Assembly: GCF_040939455.1 (NCBI RefSeq)
Contig: NC_134104.1
Span: 138,048,501 to 138,112,500 of the forward strand
Direction of reading: 5' to 3'
DNA from: Microcebus murinus
Lineage: Eukaryota; Chordata; Mammalia; Primates; Cheirogaleidae
Length of the DNA stretch: 64,000 bases
The stretch's first letter is position 1. Each line of letters begins with the position of its first letter. The position numbers and the translations under genes are program-made. The notes below the pieces were generated by a model. It saw nothing but the letters and a program-made list of their open reading frames with translations, made no database searches and was not told where the DNA came from. Positions 23,485-35,963 of this stretch are shown here, piece by piece.

Positions 23485-23575
23485 AATAATCATTACTTTT
23501 GGGGTTATTGTGAGGGTTAAAGGAGAGAATGCATCTATAATAAAATGCAAGCCATTCAAATACAAAGCTTGACAC
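23485..23575 (+). repeat. MIR 3' half
   Basis: 'ggggttattgtgagggttaa' and 'aggagagaatgcatctataa' match the MIR region after the core. A short TATA-rich tract follows at 23577-23612. Confidence 0.6.
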
Positions 23576-23614
23576 ACATATATATGTATATAGCTATATA
23601 AATATATAAATAGT

Positions 23615-25345
23615 GGAGGATATTTGCAATATACAAACTATTTTTCAAGCCTGATCATTGCCCTCCTCCGTGTAAATTGGCTCTATTTTGTTTCTGACTC
23701 TATTACAACTGGTCAGGATCACCTCTATCTTAAAACTTCATTGAGTTGGCAATACTAGAATTTGTTTTTCTTTATATGAACCAATGTTTCTTCAGCCACA
23801 ATAGTCCAGTGCACAACTGGAATAACCTAAACTCTATTTGTTTCACTCCCATCCCACCCACCTACTGATAGAATTGAAAATTTTCCAGTGATTTTCAGAC
23901 ATCTTCCAGAGTGGCTTACCTGTGCTCCCTGAATAGACCTGACCTTTCTTGAGGCCGGCTGTCAAGACCTCAGCTTCCTGATGAACAGCCGGGAAATGAT
24001 TGGCACTGCCACCCCCTATGGTTACCTTCCACTTGGCAATGCCACCCCTGTTAGTGGCCCTGACTCTAGCAGACACCTCTGGTGTCATGAAGACACTAGA
24101 ACCTTCAACATGACTAAGTGGTACCTGCCAGATGGTTCACAATGCTAAAGCCATGAGTGTTTGTGCAGAAATGGGGGCTGCGCATTTATCCCTATTTTAT
24201 GTTGCTCTTAGACATGTGGATCTCAAGGTAGTTTTATTGAGAGCCCAGTATTTTACAGGAATTTTAATGAAGATAAATTTTTAGACCTCTATTTTTGGCT
24301 TCTCTCTGCTTGCTAACCCTATGCATATTATCTCACTTTTCTAGGCTTAACTCCTTTGGAACAGTTAGGCAAGGCAATCAGCATACCTCACATGGAGTCT
24401 TTTCTTCATGTCTATTGACTAAAGCTTGACTGATGGGTTCTCTCTCTCTTTCTTCCTCTAGTTTCCCAGGAGCGAATATAATTTGGGCAACTCTTCCAAC
24501 CAAACTTCTACATATTTCCAGAGTTATGTGAAACTCAATCATGCACAAAGCTTGAGTTTAATTTGAGACCCTTCATTCTGCTTTCAGCAACTACCTAGAA
24601 TTGTCAATCAGAAAGAGCACCAGTCATATATTGTATTCTTATCTCTTGCCATTGAGCCACATACATTTTACCAGTCCAGACTAAAGAGAATATTAATTTC
24701 CCTCTAAACTTCAGAGAGTTTTACTGCAAATGATGATAAGTTCCAGACATGCCTAATCCAATGTTTAGAAACCTCAGTGTTCTGAAGTGACCCCAAGAGC
24801 TGGCCTAAATCTCTCATACTGCAGCACAAAATGAAATTCTTCTCATATGATCTTACTTCAAAACAGACCAGATAGTCTAACCATTCCTCTCCAACTAGCG
24901 TCACTCTACAAGCAAATGAAAAATTATCTCTCAGACTTCTGTTTTCTTCAGAGTCAAAAACTCTAGAGACCTTAACTATTTTATGCCCTCATTGTTTTAA
25001 CTTCCCAAAAAGTCTATTTACCTACTTTTAAAAAATGTCTTCATGTTCTCCCCTGCCTCCTGATTAGCTGAAAGGACTCCAGTTGCTTTGCTCTTCCTTT
25101 TTAAGTCCTACTCCTTGTGCTTTCATAGCCATCATTGCTCCCTCCTATACCTTCTCTAATATTTCTGTTCTGAATATAACAGGTTGTTAAAATTTGATGT
25201 TGGTCTTTCTCATGGAGGGTCAGTCACTGCCAAAAAAATCAAATATTACCTTCATGAGGAGATGAATAAGTGATACCAGCTACTTCTATCCTTCAACCAG
25301 ACAATATATTAGCCCTTGGGAGAAGCATACAGATACCATTCTTGA
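23615..25345. other. Unassigned non-coding stretch
   Basis: No gene or nameable repeat was found. The 23850-24110 segment is less AT-rich, with an 81-codon minus ORF that has no motif. Confidence 0.5.
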
Positions 25346-25362
25346 AAAATGTATTGAGTAAC

Positions 25363-25649
25363 AGGATGGGCGTGGTGGCTCATGCCTGTAATCCTAGCAC
25401 TTTGGGAAGCCCAGGTGGGAGAATCACTTGAGGCCAAGAGTTCACAACCAGCCTGAGCTAGAGCGAGACCCCCATCTCTACAAAAACTAGAAAAAATAGC
25501 CGGATGTGGTAGCACACCTGTACTCCTAGCTACTCTGGAGGCTGAGGCAGGAAAATTGCTTGAGCCCAGGAGTTTGAGGTTTCAGTAAGCTATGATGATG
25601 TCACTGTCCTATAGCACTGGGCAACAAAGCAAGACCCTGTCTCAAAAAA
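25363..25649 (+). mobile_element. Alu SINE, older (AluJ-like)
   Basis: Dimeric Alu without the lemur linker insertion: 'gatgggcgtggtggctcatg', 'tacaaaaactagaaaaaata' between arms, and 'ctatgatgatgtcactgtcc' in the right arm. Target duplication AAATGTATTGAGTAAC (25347-25362) and AAATGTATTATGTAAC (25650-25665), one mismatch. The absence of the extra linker and the higher divergence place it before the lemur-type copies. Confidence 0.94.
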
Positions 25650-25669
25650 AAATGTATTATGTAACAAAA

Positions 25670-27520
25670 CCAGCACTGGGTTCCCATAGATTTTAAGTCT
25701 AAATATGTAGGGAATTTTCAAAATCACCCCCAGAGGAAATCCTCCTTGGAATAGTCGGCTTTCTAACATATTTCTCTTGCTATGTGGGTGGCTTTTTATT
25801 ATTGCCACACAGTAATTTAATTGTGACAGTTAAGTGACATGCTATATAGAACTGGTTTGTAGAAATAAATAAATAGGAGAAGAGAAGGAAAGAAATAGCA
25901 ACACTGGAGGAGCCAAGAAAGTCCTACGTGCAGAGATGGGTTGGGTGTGGGCCAAGCAACTGTGTGAAGTCCAGACGTCTGAACACTAATAAGTAGGGTA
26001 CAGTTTTCATATCAAAACACTTTCTTAAAAAATTTCTCAGCTTTCCTGCTGAGCTGAAGATGCAACAGGAAGGGACACCCCCCTACTCGATTTTCTTTTC
26101 TTCTTTCTGTGAACTCTAGTTTAACAAGGGTGGACATTAAGAAGGAAGAAACTAAAAACAAAATAAGCAATGACTTCTAGAAATAGCGATGGGCTTCAAA
26201 TATTGAAATCCCACGAGTTGTCCCCACAGGAAAGCTACTTTGCATAAGGATACGTGGCAAATTTGTAACAAATACAGGACATTATAAATCTGCAATGAAT
26301 AACCCTGGTTTCAATAGCAGAAGTAGATTGCTACTCACAAGGTCAAGCAGATTATAAAATTAAAGTTATTAGAATATATTTATGGAGATAGATAATGAAT
26401 ATTGTATCAAATATATTTTTATGTAAACTAAAAAAAAAAAAAGAAAGAAAGAAGCCTATCTGTCAACATCAAATGGTATCCCACTGTCGTCTCCTTGGAA
26501 TATAGGTCTAGTTAATGTATTTTTGTATTTATATTTTAAACAATCCATGAATCTTATAAAATGTTTTAGGTCAACTTATGCAATCATTCCTTGAAGCTAG
26601 TTGATTTCTATGAATAAGAGAAAGGACTGACATTGTTAACCACATTTAAAACCACAGAGAGATTATTTAGGTGTCCATTGCTACTATATTTTAAGTCAGA
26701 AAAGGGAATTAAAGCTAATTCCAGATGTATCAGATATTCAGTTGAAGACAAAACATAAAATCGAGCCCCATTAAAGTCTAAGTTTTACCATTTGGTAAAA
26801 GTTTGCTTTCTCAATAAAAATCTTACTATTATAGAGCTTATTTTCTGATGCTTCACTTTTATTTAGACCAACAATGCTGCACCCACTCCAATACCCTTTC
26901 GACTGACTCATCTGATGAGAATACCTAACCCACAAGCCAGTCAGATTTGAATAGGTAGAGAGAAAAGGGACTATCAAGGGAATATTTTCCATTTTATCAA
27001 TATCTTTTAACCACTAAGGGATACCTTTAGTTGCTGAAATATAGGGAATAATAAATGATCACAGAAATTAAATATGAACAGATCCTTTCTTTATTGTTTA
27101 AAGGAAAGAGAAAGCAAAAGGTTTTCTCTGCCTCAAGCAAGTCCATCTCTCATTGGTAAAACTCTGTTTCTATAGAGAAAAACAATAAGCAAACCATCCA
27201 AGTAATAATAGCCTGGCCATGTTCTCTTCTCCAAAATTCAACTTGCCTATCTACACACATGGAGCTCAGTTATCTTTGAGGAGAATAAATAATGCTTGAA
27301 GGTCAAGTGGAAGTTTTCTATCTCGTAAAGTTGGGCAGAGAATGAAAGAATCACTGCTCAGATGTTCCCTTACAAACATTCCTTCTTTTCATCATGCTGA
27401 CAATGGCTCAAGTCTTTATTTCACATAGCTGTGGACATGCCAACGTTGTTGTATTCTATTGTATGAACTATTTCTCTTTTCAATTAGTTAAAAAATAAAG
27501 AGATAAAATAAATCAGCTAA
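25670..27520. other. Unassigned AT-rich stretch
   Basis: No gene or nameable repeat, apart from an A-rich run with AAAG units at about 26430-26453 that may be the tail of a decayed retroelement. Confidence 0.5.
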
Positions 27521-27524
27521 ATAA

Positions 27525-28110
27525 TCAATTTAACTGACATTGATGAAGTCCCTCCTATGGGCCAGGCACTGTGCTAGAGTCTGGGGATGAGAGGAATAAA
27601 CCAAACCTTCTTGTCCCCGTGGTGGCTGAAAATTTAGCAGGGTCTCCGGTAGCCAGGGAACTCAGTGAAGCACTGTGACAAGAGTCAGTGATACTATGAA
27701 CAAGACATAGACATAAGGAAAAACAATTTCCTTTGTAAAGTCAACAAAGGCTTTTCAACAGAAACTCCTTAACCCAGAGATTCAGATTTTTTTTTTTTTT
27801 AGGCAGATAAAGAGACAGATGACATTCCAGGCAAAGGGAACAGTGTGGGCACGTGGATAAATGTTTCTAAGAACATGGTTGCATTTGGGGAACAGTCAGC
27901 AGTTTGGGATGCCTGGAGTTGAAGAGTGGCAGAAATGATGAGAAAGGCCAGAATCAGGGTACAAAGGTGCTCCATTAACAGAGAACCTTTAACTGCAGAC
28001 CAGGGAGGAAACTGAAGAATTTTAGCAGGGTACTGACAGAATCAGAGACATCGAGGGCTCTGGGCCTATGTGGAGGGCTATACGATATAACACTTGGATT
28101 GAAGCTGTGA
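27525..28110 (-). repeat. LINE-2 (L2) fragment
   Basis: In reverse: 'gggccaggcactgtgctaga', 'agatgacattccaggcaaag' (27817), 'ggaacagtgtgggcacgtgg' and 'ttttagcagggtactgacag' (28020) follow the reversed L2 3' end. A T run interrupts it at 27787-27800. Confidence 0.75.
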
Positions 28111-29100
28111 TGCCAGAAATTTGAGTCACTGAGGAACTGGTGGTCACTGGATCAGGAAACAGAGATATTGCTGACTCATTTTAATTCTTGAAAACAGTCA
28201 CTCTTGCCCAGGCCATCCTTACATTTCTGGTTTCATTCTCTCTTTTTTACGATTCTGAACCTGTCTCATATTTTGAGGTTGAGTCAAGTTTCTTTCACTT
28301 AAAAAAACTGGGCTATTGTGTGAGTTGGACAAGAAGTATATGAGTCACCAGACAAATAAGATGTCCAGGACTGGCCACAAGAGGAGCCCTGGGGCCCTGT
28401 GTATAAAGGACAGCTCACGATTAGCGATCAGCTGAGGCTAAACGTGAGGCATGGTTGTGAGCGCAGTATGAGAAGGTTGGACAGACCAGATGCTTACCAA
28501 TTTGCTTTGGGAAACTAAAGCCCTAGAGAAGGATTTAGAAAAAGCCACCAGGGACTACTAACCTGTGACAATGGTGATTGCCTTGATAACCATCTTTCTT
28601 CTCCACAGATGTTTCCAATGATAGGAAATGCGGAAACATAAAGGCCATTTACCAACCAAGCTTACACTTAGCTAAGCTGGGAAAAATGCACAGAGCTTTT
28701 TTAAAGCCTCTATTGTGATTCTTCACTTCCTAAGAGGAGGAGGGTAGGGAATGTGATTACTCAGTTTGATTTTAGAATCGCTCCACTTAATGACACCAGC
28801 CCTATATTCTTGTTGAAATCCTACACCAGGACAACCCATCGGACCACCCTGAAAAAAAAGATGGTGCTAAAAATACTGGTACTAATTATTTGGCCTCAGG
28901 GCACAGCTTTTTTTTGCTTCCAAGCTTCTAGAGATATTTGCTTTATCTGATGATGAGGACACAATGCTTGTAAATGGTCAGCCAGCCAGAAAACACCATC
29001 TCTAAAATGTGTGATGTAAACTTGTTTCAGCTTTTATAAATACTACCTGCAGCTTTAGTACTAGGTAGGTGAAAAAAAGATAAACATTGTGAAATACGAG
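28111..29100. other. Unassigned non-coding stretch
   Basis: No supported gene. An acceptor-like 'ttcttctccacag' near 28610 leads into a frame that closes after ten codons. Confidence 0.5.
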
Positions 29101-29104
29101 ACTT

Positions 29105-29275
29105 ACAGCCTTACTAGTCAGTATGATCCGTGGACCAGCAAGCAGACTGGTTTCACCTGGGAGCTTAGAAATACACATTTGTGGGCACTACCCCAGACCT
29201 GCTGACGCAGACTTGGCATTTTAACAAGATTTTCCAGGTGATTCCCGTGCAGTCCATTTGAGAACCACAAAGACG
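29105..29275 (-). mobile_element. MER5A-type hAT MITE
   Basis: 'agtatgatccgtggaccagc', 'tttcacctgggagcttagaa', 'ttggcattttaacaagattt' and 'tccaggtgattcccgtgcag' followed by 'ttgagaaccac' are the reversed MER5A (hAT-Charlie) in order. Confidence 0.9.
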
Positions 29276-29279
29276 GTTT

Positions 29280-31555
29280 CATATGGCAGGTATTTGGGGC
29301 AAAGAGCCAAGTGGTCTGTTCCTTTTAGACATATGTTTGTTTTATTATATGTTTGAGGGTTTTCTCTCACTCTAAGCTGGAAGCTATTATTGTTATTATT
29401 TTTTAAGCATATATAGAGCTCTTTAGTAGTCTGGCAAAGCCTATAAGCCCTTCCACAGAATAGTTTCTAAATAATAAAAGAAAATATATATGATAAAGGA
29501 AAACAATTATATTGAGATATATTAAGTTATCAAAATGGTAACAAAAGGAAATATGAGATACAGTTATATATATGTTTTTATATTCAGGCATTGAAAGATA
29601 GTATCTAGAAGCAGAGCTAATACTCCTACATTTTGAACTGATGATTAAGTGTCAACTACATTTGGGAGTACCTGCACCAACTATACCTGTGACAAAGTTG
29701 TAGATACCACTAATACTATTATGGCTTGTTCTTATATTCATAATTAAAGGAAGTATTAGACATCAGTTTGAGATTAGTAAACGTGAGATGTCATTTTCTT
29801 CCCAACCAACTTAAACACTGCTGCTCTATCCAACGGTCCCAGGTTGAGAATATCTGTTCTAAGTGGTTAACGTAGTAGATTAGGGGAATGTGTTTTTGCT
29901 TGGCCATGCTCAAAGGTAGGTGAGGGGCCTTGAGCAACTCTACCCAGTCCCTCCTCAAGTACATGGAGAAGGAATGGGATAAAGGGGATGGTGCCATCTA
30001 CAACTTGTAGTCTGTTAAGTGTCTAAGCCCTGTTCTTTCTTTGGGGGATTGATATTCTGAACCCATTAAAAAGGTAGGGCCGAGTCAGATGGAGAATTTG
30101 CAAATCCTTAGTTTTTTCCATGGGATCTGTTCTCTCAAACATTGCATATGTCACAGGAGTATTTACAAAAAGAATTGTGTTTGTAGCTATTGACGTTTCA
30201 CATTCCTTTACTTAGAGCTAAAAAAAAAAATCTAATTTTGGTTTTGATTTTGTTTTCTAATTCAATTAATGGTATTGCTTGAACAACAACAACAAAAACA
30301 GACTAAAATAAGATGTATATATATTAAAAACATCATAAGCAAACAGCACAATAATGTCCTCATGAAAAAGATGAAGCAACTTGATGGTGGGGCACACATT
30401 TTACCTCCTTAGTTGTTTTATTTATATAAAAATGCAAAATAAACAAACAAAAACAGAGCCTGGCATGTAGTAAGCATGTGACAAATATTTGTTGAATGAC
30501 TTAAGGTACCAGAAAGAGAAATAAATGTTGAAAAGGATTTTCACTAAGAGCCACTACTCATTTTAGTGATAGCTACATCTAATTGACTTGCAATAGCCCT
30601 GTTATAGGAAGGAATTCATTAGAATAAGCGAATTTAATTTAACATTCCTTCAAGTTGTAAGATTCAATAATTTTAGCATAAACAGATGGACCTAGGGGTC
30701 AGGAATGATCTGATGTTATGTTCAGGAAGTGGCTTTGGCACTGTCAACTATAAGATAATTTAAAATGCCTTTTCTCATTGTTAATATTTAAGGAGTTCTG
30801 GGAAATGTGTCCATTTATTTCGCAATTTAAAATAAACAAGTCTTAATAGTAACCTTTAAATATCTCTGAACAAAATTTTCACCAAACACCATTAGAAATG
30901 GCTTTATATTATCTGTGAATCTATGAACTCACTCCAAAACATCAATTCTTCAATCACTTGTAACTGAGAGTTAAATATATTCATGATAGCTGCTGGAAAT
31001 GGACCAAAAGAAGATAGAGAATGCAAGCTGCTATTACCTTGTTCCCATAATATATCTTCAGATGAAATTTAAAAAGTTCATGGCTTTGTTATTTTTATTT
31101 TGTTGTAGATATTATAAAAGTCGCTTGTTCTGGAGTAATTTTTATCATACTCATCCTAGTTGATTTGAAGTATATAACCAGATGGTTTTTGGTTTTTGTT
31201 TGTTTGTTTGTTTTCTAAAGCAGATAAGGTCCTCTATTTGCAGAGCAATTTAATTCTAAAACATTCTTTCCTAGGTCCATTTGTTCAAATGTTCTTTGTG
31301 ACTCACTATATACAATTTCTAAGCTTACTTCTTGGTAGTAGGCAGAGTAGATGTACCCTTGCTCTAGTCCATAGCATTATTTGTCACCTGTACATTTTAG
31401 AAGAGATTCTTTATCTAAGCCAGTATTTCTCAAAAAAATATAATTCTAGATAATACTCCCCCAATATATCCCATCAAAAACATGGGTTCTGTAATTAACT
31501 TGAGAAACTCAACATACTATGCTTCCCCTTAGAAATTCACAATTGCATTACAGTA
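29280..31555. other. Unassigned AT-rich stretch
   Basis: No gene. A piece near 30455-30505 ('gcctggcatgtagtaagcat', 'gacaaatatttgttgaatga') is the end of a forward L2 or MIR. Confidence 0.5.
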
Positions 31556-31559
31556 TTAA

Positions 31560-34060
31560 AAACTTGCAAGCATCATAGTATTTATGGAGATGTATACTGC
31601 TTCGGTTTTAATTTTCTCTTCTTTTTCTATTGCCTTAAGTTATAAGGTTAGATTATTTATTTGAGACCTTACAGATATGAATTCCATTCTAAGGGCTGCT
31701 TTATCTGCATCTTGTAACTTTTGTTATACTGTGCTTTCATTTTCATTCATTTCACTTCAAAGTATTTTCTAATTACTCTTGTGATTTTTCTTTGACACTT
31801 TATCTTAAAGTGTTTTTAATGACCTATTTTAATTTGAATAGTATGCAAAAAGTTTGCTTCTTTCTCTCCCCCTCTTATGTACTATTGCTGTCACATATAT
31901 TACATCTTTATGCATTTTAAGCCCATCATCACAGTTTTATAATTATCACTTTATGAAATAGCCCTTTAAATAAGATGGAAGAAGAAAAAAAATCACCAAC
32001 AAAGATACATTTATATGGTCTTTTATATTTACTTATGTATTTACCTTTACAGTGCTCTTGATTTCTTCATGTGAATTAAATTTACTGTCTATTGTCTTTT
32101 CTTGAAAGGTTGAATGAGTCCTATTAATATTTCTTATAGGGCAATCTACTGGTGATGAATTCTCTTTTTGTTTATATGGAAATGTCTTCATTTTTTCTTT
32201 ATTTTTGAAGAAAAATTTTTCTGAATATAGAGTTTTGGTGGACAGTCTCTTCTTTCAGCACCTTATGTCATCCTACTGTTTTCTCTCCTCCATGGTTTCT
32301 GAAAAGTTGACTGAAGATCCCTTCTATGCGATGAGTTTTTTCTCTTGCTACTTTCAAGATAATCTCTTTGTCTTTGGTTTAGACAACTTGACTGTGATGT
32401 GTGTAGGTGTGACTCTCTTTGAGTTTATCCTACTTGATTTTCATTGAGCTTTTTGAATATGTGGATTAATGTTTTACGTCAAGTTTGGGAAGATTTTAGC
32501 CATTATTTCTTTAATTTTTTTGTCCCTTTCTCTTCTTCCTTTCCTCCCAGAAATTTTAATATGCATATGCTACTTAATGGTATCCCAGAGTCTCTGAAGC
32601 TCTGTTCATTTTTCTTGATATTTTTACTTCCTGTTCTCTAGGCTGATTCATTCTTTGCTACTTTAAATCTGCTGTTAATCCCATCTAGTGGATGTTTTAC
32701 TTCAGTTGTTGTATTCTTCAGCTCTAGAATTTTTATCTGGTTCTTTTTATGATTCTTATGCCAGTATTAATATTCTCTGGTGAGATATTGTTTTCACACC
32801 TCCCTTTAGTTCTTTAGACATTTCCTTTAGTTCTTTAGACATTTCCTTTAGTTCTTTGGGCATATTTTTAAAACTTTACTTGGAGTCATTGTCTATTATA
32901 TCCAATATCTGGGCTTTTTATTTTTGAGAATGTTTTCTATTGAGTCCTTTTTCTTTTTGCTATGTATGGGCAACACTTTCCTACTTCTTTGCATGTTGTG
33001 AGTTTTTGTTGAAAACATTTTAGATAGTGTAAAGTAGCAACTCTGGAAGTAAGATATTTCCCTCTCCAGGATCTGTTGTTATAATTTATTGCTGTAGTTG
33101 TTGATGTGTATTTGTTTAGTTTTCCTTTTCTGGATGAATTCTGTGAAATATGTATTTTTTGTAGTGTGTAGCCATGAAAGTTTATGCCCAGTTAGTTTCT
33201 AAGTCAGCTAACTAATGATTAGGGCAAAATTTAGTTAAATGCTTTGAGCCTATCCTATAAGTCTCCTCAACTTTGTCAAGTCATCTCAGTGTATGTGTTG
33301 GGGCATACTCCAATGCTCTAAAAGGCAGTTTACAACTTTCCTTTAGCCTTTACTTCCAGATTGTTGTGAGCCTCCATTTTAGCCAAGGTGAGAGATTTGG
33401 TTCTTCTCATGCCTTTCATTTGTATAGCCCTACTTATGGGTTTGGCCTGCTAGATACCTAGGAATATGTCAGAGCTTTCAAAGCCCAATATAGATGGTTT
33501 ATTCCCTAGATTTTTTATGTTTTCACTCAACCACTTTTTAGCTCTGACATATCCCAGGGAATATGCCTTCTCAGACATCTTTGATATTAACAATTGTTAT
33601 TGGTTATTTTTGACAAATGCCTTGTGGAAAGCGCTGTTTGCATAGAGCAAGTTCTGAATCAAGTCAATTAAAGACAAATCCTTAGAACTGAGATTTTCAA
33701 TGAGCTGCCAGATGAAACAGTGACAATTCTCTGGCAATAAAACTTTTTGGGGTTCTCCAAACTCACGCTTCCCTTTTCCAGTTGCTGATTAGTAGTTAAC
33801 TCTCATAGCTACTATAGTTTTGAGAATGTTTGCTTTCAATTCTGCCTTGGACCTGGGGGTAGGGGGAGTGATGGGATCAGGGCAAGTTAAAATGCACAAA
33901 GTCATGTTTCCTACTGAAATTCAGTCATTTTCTCGAATAAGCACCCCATAGAATATTGCAAGTCTTTAGTCAGTTTTCAGAGTTCTGAAAAAGTTGATTT
34001 TGACAATCTTTCTAGTATTCTCATTTATTTTATGGAGAAGCTTATTTTCAGAGGTCCTTA
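31560..34060 (-). repeat. Old L1 (L1M), 5'/ORF1 side, reversed
   Basis: About 2.5 kb matches a familiar reversed L1M region: 'tactggtgatgaattctctt' (32150), 'tatggaaatgtcttcatttt', 'tatagagttttggtggacag', 'ctcttgctactttcaagata' (32341), 'gagtttatcctacttgattt' (32420), 'ttttagccattatttcttta', 'agctctagaatttttatctg' (32722) and 'tttgcatgttgtgagttttt'. ORFs at 32205-32447, 32444-32641 and 33273-33461 are antisense noise. A 21-base tandem repeat is listed separately. Confidence 0.78.
32803..32862. repeat. 21-base tandem repeat, three copies
   Basis: Unit 'cctttagttctttagacatt' plus one T, twice exact (32803-32823, 32824-32844) and a third copy changed at its end (32845-32862). It lies inside the reversed L1M, where the ancestral L1 already has a related phrase, so it looks like a local duplication. 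Confidence 0.9.
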
Positions 34061-34097
34061 CTTCACCATTCTGGGATTTGAAAACAGAGAACTATAC

Positions 34098-35961
34098 AAT
34101 GTGTCTTCAAAAAGTTTGTGGAAAATGAATATTATTTAAAAACTATGCAAATTAGTGCAACTTTTGTGGAAAAGAATTTGGAGATGCCTCAAAGAGCTAA
34201 AAATAGATATACCATTTGATACAGCAATAGCATCATTAGGCATTTACCCAAAAGAGCATATAGAGACATTCTATAATAAAGACATCTGCACCTGAATGTT
34301 TATGGCAGCACAATTCAGTATTGCAAGGACGTGGAAACAACCCAAGGGTCTGTCAATTCATGAGTGGATTATTAAAATTTGGTATATGTTTACAATGGAA
34401 TATTACTCAATTCTAAGAAACAACAGTGAGCTAGCACTGCTTATATTATCCTGGATTGAACTTAAGCCCATTATCCAAAGGGAGGTCACACAAGATTGGA
34501 AGAATGGGCTCCACATGTACTCGCCATCAAATTAGTCCTGACTGATTAACACTATGGTGCTCAAATGGTGGTGGTGTTCACCAGGGATTCAGGGGTTGGA
34601 GGGGGGAGGGTAGACCCACATCTGAGGGATGTGGTGAACATTGTTGAGGGGAAGGGCATACCTCTAACCCTTGCTAGGGAGAGGCAAAGATATATAATGC
34701 AACCAAAATGTTTGTACTTTCTTGAAAAAAAAATCTATGCATGGATTTCAAAATTTTTGCACCAAAATAAACTTGAACTAATTTGTTTAACATGTTTGAA
34801 CAGGATATAGTTTGAGACACTAAAAAGGACAAGACATCAGTTTGAAAAGAGTCCCTATCCAAACAACATGAATTCTGCTAAAACTGAAGCAAGAACAAAC
34901 ATCAAATTTACAGTGAAGCTTGGGTGAAAGAATGGCGAAATCATTGATGCTTTATAAAAAGCTCCTGGGGCCAATGTCTCAAAGAAATCATCAGTTTACA
35001 AATGGATAGCTTGTTTTAGGAAGGGGTAAGATGATGTTGAAGATGAAGCCCACAGCAGCAGATCATCCACATCAGTTTGTGAGGAAAGAAACTCATCTTG
35101 TTTGTGCCCTAATTGGAGAGGATCAATAGTTAACAGCAGAAAAAAATACCCAACATCATCAACATCATAATTGGTTCAGCTCGCACAATTCTGACAGAAA
35201 AATTAAAGTTGAGCAAGCTTTCCACTTGATGAGCACCTAAACCATTGCACCCAGATCAGCTGCAAAGGCAGAGTTTTTAATGGAAATTTTTAAAAAGTAG
35301 GATCAAGATCTGAAAGCGTTTCTTTGAAGAATTGTAATAGGAGATGAAATGTGGGTTTACCAGTATAATCTTGAAGACAAAGCACAAAGAAATGGCTACA
35401 AAGAGGTGGAAGTGATCAAATCAAAATAAAAGTAGACTAGTCAAGAGCAAAGGTCATGATAACTGTTTTTTAGTATGCTCAAGGCATCTTGTTTGTTGAA
35501 TTTCTGGAAGGCCAAAGAACAATAACATATGCTTATTATGAGAGTGCTTTGAGAAAGCCAAAGCTTTAACAGAAAAGGTTCATGAAAGCTTCACCACAGA
35601 GTCCATGACAATGTTCCTGCTCATTCCTCTCATCGAACAAGGGCAATTTTGTGAGAGTTGTTATGGGAAACTGTTAGGCACCCATGTTATAGCTCCTTCT
35701 GACATGTTCTTGTTCCTTAATCTTAAAAAAGAAATCTTTAAAGGGTACCCATTTCCTTTCAGTTAATAATATATAAAGACTGTGTTGACATGGTTAAATT
35801 CCCAGGACCTTCAGTTCTTTGGGAATGGACTAAATGGCAGGTATCACCACTTAGAAGAGTGTCTTGAACTTGATGGAGGTTATGTTGAGGGAAAAAAATT
35901 GATTTTTTAAAATTTTTATTTTTTAGTTCTATTTTTCCACAAACATTTTGAAGTCCCCTCA
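34098..35961 (+). mobile_element. Mariner DNA transposon (HsMar2-like), near full length
   Basis: The left inverted repeat 'caatgtgtcttcaaaaagtt' is complementary to the right end 'aacattttgaagtcccctca'. TA dinucleotides flank both ends (34096-34097 and 35962-35963). Without the inserted L1 it is about 1.27 kb, the usual mariner length. The transposase is on the + strand and is dead, with stops and a frameshift, but the three aspartate codons of the DDD catalytic triad can still be picked out: GDEMWVY (Asp codon 35343-35345), VHDNVPAHS (35607-35609) and APSD (35701-35703). The distance between the second and third is no longer a multiple of three. The family name is from memory. Confidence 0.88.
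34151..34734 (+). mobile_element. LINE-1, 5'-truncated, nested in the mariner
   Basis: It splits the mariner near its left end. Flanking repeats ACTATGCA (34143-34150) and TCTATGCA (34734-34741) form a short duplication. It holds the end of L1 ORF2 (residues such as FMAAQFSIARTWKQP and FTMEYYSILRNN, ORF 34296-34535), then a 3' UTR with a G-rich polypurine tract (34592-34610), then 'taatgcaaccaaaatgtttg' and an A tail. The reading frame before 34296 is broken, so it is not active. It postdates the mariner. Confidence 0.9.
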
Positions 35962-35963
35962 TA

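Noticed and set aside
28600..28650. Acceptor-like TTCTTCTCCACAG followed by ATG
   Set aside because: The frame closes after ten codons and no donor is near.
31405..31560. Possible hAT MITE ('cagtatttctcaaa' to 'gagaaactcaac')
   Set aside because: The ends are weakly matched and no 8-bp duplication was found.
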